Origin: Acidimicrobiaceae bacterium
GTDB lineage: Bacteria > Actinomycetota > Acidimicrobiia > Acidimicrobiales > Ilumatobacteraceae
Direction of reading: 5' to 3'
Assembly (NCBI GenBank): GCA_006515795.1
Contig: VFMC01000164.1
Span: 1-11,306 of the forward strand
DNA: 11,306 bases
Every line of letters begins with the position of its first letter. Positions within the stretch are counted from its first letter, which is position 1. The notes under the pieces were generated by a model. It ran no database searches. It saw only the letters and a program-made list of their open reading frames with translations, and was not told the DNA's origin. A program made the translations under genes and the position numbers. Positions 6,261-11,306 of the stretch are shown here, in pieces.

Positions 6261-8690
6261 ATGACGAGGTACGCCGACCCGCAGCGCTGTCCTGACTGCG
6301 GCACGGCGTTCGACGGAGCGGCTGCGTCGTGCGCGCACTGCGGGCTCTCGCTGTTCGGCCCCGTCGCAGGTGAGCTCTACAGCACGCTGCAGCGGGCCGA
6401 CTGGCTGCTGCAACAGTTGCGCGCCACACCACGTACCGAGGCAGACCCGGCCGGTGTCGCCTCGCCGAGGTCCGCCGCGGATCCCCCTCGCGTCCAATGG
6501 CGTCCCCCAGCGCCCGCCTTCCCAGGTGCCCCAGTCGCTCCAGCAGCCCGGCGCTCCGGCCTGAGCGGGGCGTCCGTTCCCAAGATCCTGCTCAGCCTCG
6601 GTGCGCTGTGCCTGCTGGTGGCGGCGATCACGTTCCTCGCCGTGGCCTGGTCCTGGCTGGGCGTTGGCGGACGCACCGCGGTGCTCATCACGCTGACGGC
6701 CGCCGCCGGCGGGCTCGCCTGGTGGCTCTGGCGTCGTGGCCTGCGGGTGGCCGCTGAGTCGCTCAGCGCGGTGGGGTTCGGCATGCTGACGCTCGACGTC
6801 GTGGGGGCGGAGAGCTCCGGCTGGTTCGGCGACCTGTCGGCCGGTGGCCTGGTGATCGCTGTCGGCTCGCTGGTCGGCTTGGTCGGCATGCTCGCGACCT
6901 ACGTGCTCGGATGGCGCGGTCGGCCGTTGTGGGCTCCGCAGATCTTCTCGACCCTCGGCGTCTGGGCCATTCCGTTCGGGGTGCTCGACCTGACGTCGCA
7001 CACAGCGGCCGTCGCCGCCGTGGCGACCGTTGGCCTGGGGCTGGTGGCCGGGCTCGCCCACGTCGTCTCGATCGGCAGGATGCGCGAGCTCGTCGGCGCG
7101 GCGGCAGTCTTCTGGTGGCTCGTCCTGGCCGGGGTCGGGTTCCACCGGCTCCGCGAGCACTCGACCGCAGCCGAACTGTGGGCCGACCTACACGCCTGGC
7201 CGACCATCGCAGCAGCGCTCCTGCTCCTGGCTGTGGCCTTCCCGGCGTCGGACAACTCCGTCAACCAGTCAGCGGTTGCCGCGCTGTGCGCCGCCGCCGT
7301 CTGGGCGGTCGTGCTGCTGTCCCTGGCCGGTCGCTGGAAGATCACGCCGCTGATCCCGATGCTCGGCTCCGCGCTGGTCGCCGTGCCCAACGGCCTGCTG
7401 GTGGGTGAGGGGATGACCGGCTCGCTGTTCGACATGGGCCCTACGTGGTCTCGTGCCGCCGACTTCCGGCTGTTGCGGGCGAACACCGAAGGGCACCCTG
7501 CGCTGATGCTCGCGATGGCGGCCGTGGGCCTGCTCGTGATCGTGGCGCTGGTGAGTCTCCGCGGGGAGCCAGCGACGTTCGCCCGCCGGTTCGCTCCTTT
7601 CGGGGCAGCGGCCGTGCTGGCGGCCGGCATCGGAACCCTCGCGTCGTACGCCGTCCCGGTCGCCGCTGTGGTGGCCGCCGTACTCGTGCTGTCCGCCCTG
7701 CTCGTCGGGTGGGCGTTCGCCCGGACCGACACCGATGGATCCGCAGCTCTGGTAGTGGCGCTCGCGCTGGTCATCACTGCGCTGGTGGCCGCGCTGCCGA
7801 GCACGGTTCTGACGCTCGTGGTCATTGCCGCGACCGTTCTGGCGGGGGCCGCCATCGGGTTCCGCAGTGTGGCGAGCACCAACCGACCGCCGGCGTTGAG
7901 CGTGCTCGCGGTGGCGACCGCAGGGCTGGCCTGGACCGCGGCCGAGGTGGCCGGGGTGGACGACCCGTGGAAGGCCGCCCCCGTGTTGGTGCTGGTCGGC
8001 GCGCTCGCGCTGGTGCTGCCGCGACTTCCGGTGGAGATCCCGGCTGCGGTGTCGGGTGCGGTTGCTCTCGTCGCGTCGGTTACCGCTGGCTTGGACCACT
8101 CCGAGACGTGGGGCCTCAGATCGCTCGCCCTGCACCTGACGGTTGCAGGTGCTCTCGTCACCGCGACTGCGTTGGCTCACCCGCAGCGCCGGATGCTGGC
8201 ATACCCGGGGGGCCTGCTCCTGGCGATGGCGAGCTGGGTCCGACTTCACGACCTCGGGGTGACCGCCCCTGAGGCCTACACGCTGCCCTCGGCGGTGGCG
8301 CTGGTGCTGCTTGGGCTGCACCGGCTCCGCCGCGATCCCGACAGCACGACGCTCACCAACCTGACCCCTGGTTTGGTCCTGGCGACGATGCCGACCCTGG
8401 TGCAGACGTTCACGGACGAAGCAGTGTCGCTGCGTCCACTGCTGCTCGGCGCGGCCTGCCTGAACCTGGTGATGGCCGGCACACGGCTACGCTGGACAGC
8501 GCCACTGGTGGTCGGCGCCACAATCGGAGCACTGCTGGTGCTGCGCGAGCTCGGCCCCTACGCCGCCGACCTGCCGCCGTGGCTGGTGATCGCCATCGCC
8601 GGCACGGCACTCACCGTGGTGGGCATCACCTGGGAGAGCAGGCAGAGGAACCTGCGCGATGCCGGGCGGTATCTCAGCCGCCTCCGCTGA
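6261..8690 (+). CDS. Zinc-ribbon polytopic membrane protein of unknown function
   Basis: 809 residues from an ATG with a weak purine-rich GAGAGAGA about 10 bases upstream. The N-terminus has a zinc ribbon, C10-P-D-C13 and C24-A-H-C27, followed by GLSLFGPVAGELYSTLQRAD and LLQQLR (28-54), then a Pro/Ala-rich cytoplasmic linker (about 57-105). From about residue 107 to 795 the chain is almost all hydrophobic, with roughly 20 or more membrane segments rich in Ala, Val and Leu; RRGLRVAAESLSAVGFGMLTLD (158-179) lies after the first two. Known to me: many actinobacteria carry large proteins with this layout (short zinc ribbon, conserved RGL-x-x-AESL-x-x-x-G loop, many helices), annotated only as membrane proteins. 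I see no catalytic or transporter signature. The C-terminus ends in a short basic tail (RQRNLRDAGRYLSRLR). It stands alone between hairpin 6209-6228 and a convergent gene 6 bases downstream. Confidence 0.88.
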   Translation: MTRYADPQRCPDCGTAFDGAAASCAHCGLSLFGPVAGELYSTLQRADWLLQQLRATPRTEADPAGVASPRSAADPPRVQWRPPAPAFPGAPVAPAARRSGLSGASVPKILLSLGALCLLVAAITFLAVAWSWLGVGGRTAVLITLTAAAGGLAWWLWRRGLRVAAESLSAVGFGMLTLDVVGAESSGWFGDLSAGGLVIAVGSLVGLVGMLATYVLGWRGRPLWAPQIFSTLGVWAIPFGVLDLTSHTAAVAAVATVGLGLVAGLAHVVSIGRMRELVGAAAVFWWLVLAGVGFHRLREHSTAAELWADLHAWPTIAAALLLLAVAFPASDNSVNQSAVAALCAAAVWAVVLLSLAGRWKITPLIPMLGSALVAVPNGLLVGEGMTGSLFDMGPTWSRAADFRLLRANTEGHPALMLAMAAVGLLVIVALVSLRGEPATFARRFAPFGAAAVLAAGIGTLASYAVPVAAVVAAVLVLSALLVGWAFARTDTDGSAALVVALALVITALVAALPSTVLTLVVIAATVLAGAAIGFRSVASTNRPPALSVLAVATAGLAWTAAEVAGVDDPWKAAPVLVLVGALALVLPRLPVEIPAAVSGAVALVASVTAGLDHSETWGLRSLALHLTVAGALVTATALAHPQRRMLAYPGGLLLAMASWVRLHDLGVTAPEAYTLPSAVALVLLGLHRLRRDPDSTTLTNLTPGLVLATMPTLVQTFTDEAVSLRPLLLGAACLNLVMAGTRLRWTAPLVVGATIGALLVLRELGPYAADLPPWLVIAIAGTALTVVGITWESRQRNLRDAGRYLSRLR

Positions 8691-8696
8691 GCATGC

Positions 8697-9089
8697 CTAC
8701 CCCTCGCTCGCCACGGTTGAGTCAGGAACCCCGACCTTCGACCCATCCACTCCATCGGTAGACAATGAAGTGCTCGCGAAGTCGTACTCACCCACAGGCG
8801 TGCCCCCCTCCCGTGCGTCAAACACCGGCACGGGTTGGCTTCGATCCGCACCCAAAGATGGATAGAAGTCGTAGGGGTCAATGTACACGGCACCGATCGG
8901 AGCCAGATCTATCGCCACCCTAGAGGGAATCAGATCGGGTCTGATCTTGCCGTCGACCACCCACGTGCGCGGATCCTGCGAGAGAACTTTCTCGGGTGGT
9001 GACTTTCCGGCGTCGACAGTTGCCCAGACCGCGCCAAGGGAAGAGAGCACAGCCGTGCTTGCTAGCAGCGCCACAGTCCTCGATTTCAT
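8697..9089 (-). CDS. Small secreted protein of unknown function
   Basis: 130 residues. The start ATG at 9089 has a strong Shine-Dalgarno, GGAGG at 9095-9099 (minus strand), five bases away, the best in the window. MKSR followed by a hydrophobic run (residues 6-23, ending GAVWA) is a signal peptide, with cleavage likely near A23 or A27. There is no lipobox Cys and no cysteine in the mature part, which is acidic and reads as beta-rich loops (DPRTWVVDGKIRPDLIP, AVYIDPYDFYPSLGADRSQP, PVFDAREGGTPVGEYDF). I recognise no family. Codon use differs from the neighbours: many A/T-ending codons (AAA, ACT, CTA, TCT, TCA, CCA, ATA, AGA, TTG, TTT), rare in flanking genes. This suggests transfer or weak selection. 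The good ribosome site and signal peptide argue it is real. It converges with the membrane-protein gene 6 bases away. Confidence 0.75.
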   Translation of the reverse strand: MKSRTVALLASTAVLSSLGAVWATVDAGKSPPEKVLSQDPRTWVVDGKIRPDLIPSRVAIDLAPIGAVYIDPYDFYPSLGADRSQPVPVFDAREGGTPVGEYDFASTSLSTDGVDGSKVGVPDSTVASEG

Positions 9090-9170
9090 ACCATCCTCCG
9101 ATCAGCAAGGCCACCCAGGAAGCGGACGAGGACGCTCCTCCCGCCAGTGTGCCCCCCCGGATTGGGTTGT

Positions 9171-9218
9171 CAAGAACAAAAGCCCAGGTGCCGCGCCGCC
9201 GCGGTGCGATCGTCGGGC
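9171..9218 (-). terminator. Intrinsic terminator of the histidine phosphatase gene
   Basis: Reading the minus strand from 9218: GCCC (9218-9215), an inner stem CCGCG-GCGG-CGCGG, then GGGC (9185-9182), directly followed by a T-rich run TTTTGTTCTT (9181-9172). The structure begins two bases after the stop codon at 9221. Outer and inner stems plus a T-tract make this the most convincing terminator in the window, although the arms contain an internal unpaired part. The rest of the 131-base gap (9090-9220) holds only the ribosome site of the secreted-protein gene and no clear promoter. Confidence 0.55.
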
Positions 9219-9220
9219 GC

Positions 9221-9868
9221 TCAGTCGAGGTTCGTGGATGTCGGTAGGCCGGCGAGGTGGGCGACGTCGCCGTAGCGGCGCAGCGTCCACTTGTTCGACG
9301 GCTGCAGCACGAGCTCGGTGATCGAAGTGTTGAGCGTGTTGATCGTGAACGAACCCGTCGGCGGCATCCGCAACGCCTGGCGGAACGCGGCGTCGATCAC
9401 CCCGCCATGGCACGACACGACGACAGTGCGCCCGGCGTTGGCCTCGATGGTCCGGCGCACGGTGCGGCCGACCCGGAACTGGAACTCGGCGAGCGTCTCG
9501 CCTCCAGGGAACGACACGCCGAACGGGTCCTCCGACCATGCGTCGGTGCCGTAGCGCTCGACGAACTCGGCAAACTTCATGCCGTCGCAGTCGGGGCCCG
9601 GGTCGTGCTCGCCGAAGCCCTCATCGACGAGCACCTCGATGCCACCGAACGCCTCCGCCACGATCGCGGCCGTCTGCCGAGCCCGCGGGTAGTGACTGGT
9701 GATGAACGCATCGGGCGCGAACTCCGGGGCGGTCGCCCACCGGTCGCGAAGGCGCTGCGACTGTTGCACGCCGAGCGCCGAGAGACCCGAACAGGTGCGC
9801 GGACCACCGATCGAGCGGGCGACGGTTGTGTTGGATTCGCCATGGCGAACGTAGATGAGGCGGGTCAC
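9221..9868 (-). CDS. Histidine phosphatase family protein (phosphoglycerate-mutase-like)
   Basis: 215 residues from a GTG at 9868. Seen: the RHG motif with the phospho-accepting His (LIYVRHGES, H9), Arg in SHYPRARQTA (R62), the acid/base Glu in VDEGFGEHDPG (E83), and the second His in VVVSCHGGVIDAAF (H154). These are the four conserved active-site elements of the branch-1 histidine phosphatase superfamily, and the length is usual. Known members dephosphorylate sugars, phosphoglycerate, alpha-ribazole phosphate or other small phosphoesters; nothing here fixes the substrate. The GTG lacks a clear Shine-Dalgarno but lies nine bases after a TAAGAT -10 box, so the leader would be absent or very short. 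It is divergent from purL (56-base gap) with no functional link that I can name. Confidence 0.92.
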   Translation of the reverse strand: MTRLIYVRHGESNTTVARSIGGPRTCSGLSALGVQQSQRLRDRWATAPEFAPDAFITSHYPRARQTAAIVAEAFGGIEVLVDEGFGEHDPGPDCDGMKFAEFVERYGTDAWSEDPFGVSFPGGETLAEFQFRVGRTVRRTIEANAGRTVVVSCHGGVIDAAFRQALRMPPTGSFTINTLNTSITELVLQPSNKWTLRRYGDVAHLAGLPTSTNLD

Positions 9869-9877
9869 GAACGCCGG

Positions 9878-9887
9878 ATCTTACTTT
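9878..9887. promoter_or_regulatory. Overlapping divergent -10 boxes (histidine phosphatase / purL)
   Basis: On the minus strand TAAGAT (9883-9878) fits the -10 consensus for the phosphatase gene, nine bases before its GTG. On the plus strand TACTTT (9882-9887) fits TANNNT for purL, 37 bases before its ATG. The two share bases 9882-9883. No good -35 is seen for either. Known: symmetry within -10 regions can drive divergent transcription from one site. This is the only AT-rich spot in the 56-base gap. Confidence 0.4.
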
Positions 9888-9924
9888 TCGTTCAGGGGCG
9901 AGCACCGCCGGGCGGACCAGACAT

Positions 9925-11306
9925 ATGGTCGAGCAAGTGCGGGTAGTCGATCGTCTCACCATCAAGACGATCGAACCAGACCCGCGCAACGCCGACCTGC
10001 TGGCTGGCGCACACCTCCTCGGATTCGAATCGGTCGAAGCGATCGAGGTGGCCGACATCTACTTCGTCGAGGGTCCGATCGACCAGGCGGCACGGCTTCG
10101 GCTGGAGCAGGTGCTGGTCGATCCGCTGCTCCAGCAAGGCTGCTGGGGGGCGCCTCCCTGCGGAGGCATCGAGACCGCGCTCTTGCCGGGTGTCACCGAC
10201 AGCGTCGCGGCCACGCTGCTCACCGCCGCAGCCGCCTTGGGTTGCGCCGTCACCAATGCCGCCACGGGCCGGCGATTCGAAGTCAGCGGTTCGCTCGATG
10301 CGCCCACGCTCACCTCGCTGGCAACGCGGTTGTGCTCGAACGCCGTCATCGAGCGGGTCGCGATCGGCGTGATAGAGCCGGTGTTCGCCCACGCCACAAC
10401 GGCCGCACCGGTCGAACACATCGACCTGCGCGATCTCACCGACGAGCAGCTGCAAGCACTCAACCGCGAGCGGGGCATGGCCCTCGACCCGGCCGAGCTC
10501 CGCATCATCGCCGGGCACTTCTCGCGCCTCGGCCGCTCCCCCACCGACGTGGAGCTCGAGACGCTGGCGCAGACATGGAGCGAGCACTGCTCGCACAAGA
10601 CCTTCCGCGCCACGATCACGCTGCCCGATGGGTCGACGAGGCGGCCGCTGCTCACCCAGCTCCGCGACGCCACCGACGCGATCGATGCCTCGTTCGTGCG
10701 CAGCGCGTTCGTCGGCAACGCCGGCATCGTCTCCTACACACCCGGCGTCACGATCGCGCTGAAAGCCGAGACGCACAACCATCCATCGGCGATCGAGCCA
10801 TTCGGCGGGGCCAACACTGGCGTCGGTGGCGTGATCCGCGACGTGATGGGCGCCGCGCATCATCCGATCGCCACCACCGACGTGCTCTGCTTCGGCCCGG
10901 CCGACTTGCCCCACGACGACGTCCCACCCGGCGTCATCCACCCACGGCTCGTGCGCGAGGGCGTGGTGGCCGGAGTCGCCGACTACGGCAACAAGATCGG
11001 CCTGCCCACCGTGGCCGGAGCCGTGCTGTACGACCCAGGTTTCACCGCCAACCCGCTCGTCTTCTGCGGTTGCATCGGCGTCGCCGCCGAACGCGCCCCC
11101 CTCGGCGGGCCGTACGCCGGCGACCTCGTCGTGGTGCTCGGTGGGCGCGCCGGCCGCGACGGCTTGCGTGGGGCCACCTTCTCGAGCGCGACGATGGACG
11201 CCACCACCGGCGACGTCGCCGGCGCCAGCGTGCAGATCGGCGACCCGATCACCGAGAAGCTCCTCATCGACCTGCTCGCCGAATCGCACGGCCTGTACTC
11301 GGCGAT
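9925..11306 (+). CDS. purL: Phosphoribosylformylglycinamidine synthase PurL with PurS-like N-terminal region (3' truncated by window)
   Basis: The frame opens at ATG 9925 and runs past the window end with no stop (460 codons seen). Residues about 1-75 and 85-150 look like two PurS-like halves; the second holds RRFEVSGSLDAPTLTSLATR and LCSNAVIERVAIG, resembling the end of PurS. A linker (about 163-215) leads to TWSEHCSHKTF (H221 and H224; the PurL substrate-channel His motif), then ALKAETHNHPSAIEPFGGAN (278-297) with Mg/ATP-binding residues, and TGVGGVIRDVMG. Later blocks (VIHPRLVREGVVAGVADYGN, GLPTVAGAVLYD) match the AIR-synthase-like ATP-binding fold. Known: PurL turns FGAR plus glutamine-derived ammonia and ATP into FGAM, step four of purine synthesis, with PurS and PurQ. 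The PurS-like region fused to PurL, and the wording of the motifs, fit the about 950-1000-residue type known from Geobacter and relatives rather than the B. subtilis three-subunit form. GGCGGA about eight bases upstream is a weak ribosome site. Confidence 0.93.
   Translation, partial: MVEQVRVVDRLTIKTIEPDPRNADLLAGAHLLGFESVEAIEVADIYFVEGPIDQAARLRLEQVLVDPLLQQGCWGAPPCGGIETALLPGVTDSVAATLLTAAAALGCAVTNAATGRRFEVSGSLDAPTLTSLATRLCSNAVIERVAIGVIEPVFAHATTAAPVEHIDLRDLTDEQLQALNRERGMALDPAELRIIAGHFSRLGRSPTDVELETLAQTWSEHCSHKTFRATITLPDGSTRRPLLTQLRDATDAIDASFVRSAFVGNAGIVSYTPGVTIALKAETHNHPSAIEPFGGANTGVGGVIRDVMGAAHHPIATTDVLCFGPADLPHDDVPPGVIHPRLVREGVVAGVADYGNKIGLPTVAGAVLYDPGFTANPLVFCGCIGVAAERAPLGGPYAGDLVVVLGGRAGRDGLRGATFSSATMDATTGDVAGASVQIGDPITEKLLIDLLAESHGLYSA

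Noticed and set aside
6899..8161. 420-codon open frame on the minus strand
   Set aside because: Antisense to the membrane protein; Ser/Thr/Ala-rich mirror frame without domain features.
9892..11289. 465-codon open frame on the minus strand
   Set aside because: Antisense to purL, whose motifs are unmistakable; the predicted product is low-complexity Gly/Arg/Asp-rich, as expected from high-GC mirror frames.

Overview
This window looks like chromosomal DNA of a high-GC actinobacterium. A member of the Acidimicrobiia (Ilumatobacter-like) is my best guess, from the strong GC3 bias, a WS/DGAT acyltransferase, a LytR_C-type protein, leaderless-looking starts and a PurL of the long type with a PurS-like N-terminus. 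The taxon is inferred, not shown. I see no rRNA, tRNA, transposase, CRISPR array or phage gene. Almost all of the sequence is coding, and no gene-free stretch exceeds about 130 bases.

Layout, left to right. (1) 1-726 (+): the C-terminal part of a wax ester synthase/diacylglycerol acyltransferase. (2) 796-3228 (+): an exported, membrane-anchored protein with seven tandem cupredoxin domains. Five have intact type-1 copper ligands and two are degenerate. A GGGAC-N4-GTCCC palindrome like a DosR/OsdR box lies just upstream. (3) 3235-4662 (-): a short GMC-family FAD oxidoreductase, convergent with the cupredoxin gene. Its 5' end is a 15-bp tandem repeat giving six in-frame ATGs. (4) 4741-5236 (+): a lipoprotein-like Thr-rich N-terminus and a LytR_C-like C-terminal domain in different frames, so apparently frameshifted. 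(5) 5350-6155 (+): a two-gene unit, a 69-residue conserved-looking small protein (probably leaderless) overlapping an AbiEii-like nucleotidyltransferase by a few bases, in toxin-antitoxin-like layout. (6) 6261-8690 (+): an 809-residue zinc-ribbon plus polytopic membrane protein of unknown function. (7) 8697-9089 (-): a small secreted protein with unusual codon use. (8) 9221-9868 (-): a histidine phosphatase. (9) 9925-11306 (+, runs off the end): PurL with an N-terminal PurS-like region, divergent from the phosphatase.

The genes do not form one pathway. The only clear functional couple is the small protein and the nucleotidyltransferase. The acyltransferase and copper protein share a strand, but a palindrome lies between them. 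The most unusual items are the seven-cupredoxin array with its candidate redox/hypoxia-type operator, the start-codon repeat of the GMC gene, and the small-protein/nucleotidyltransferase pair.
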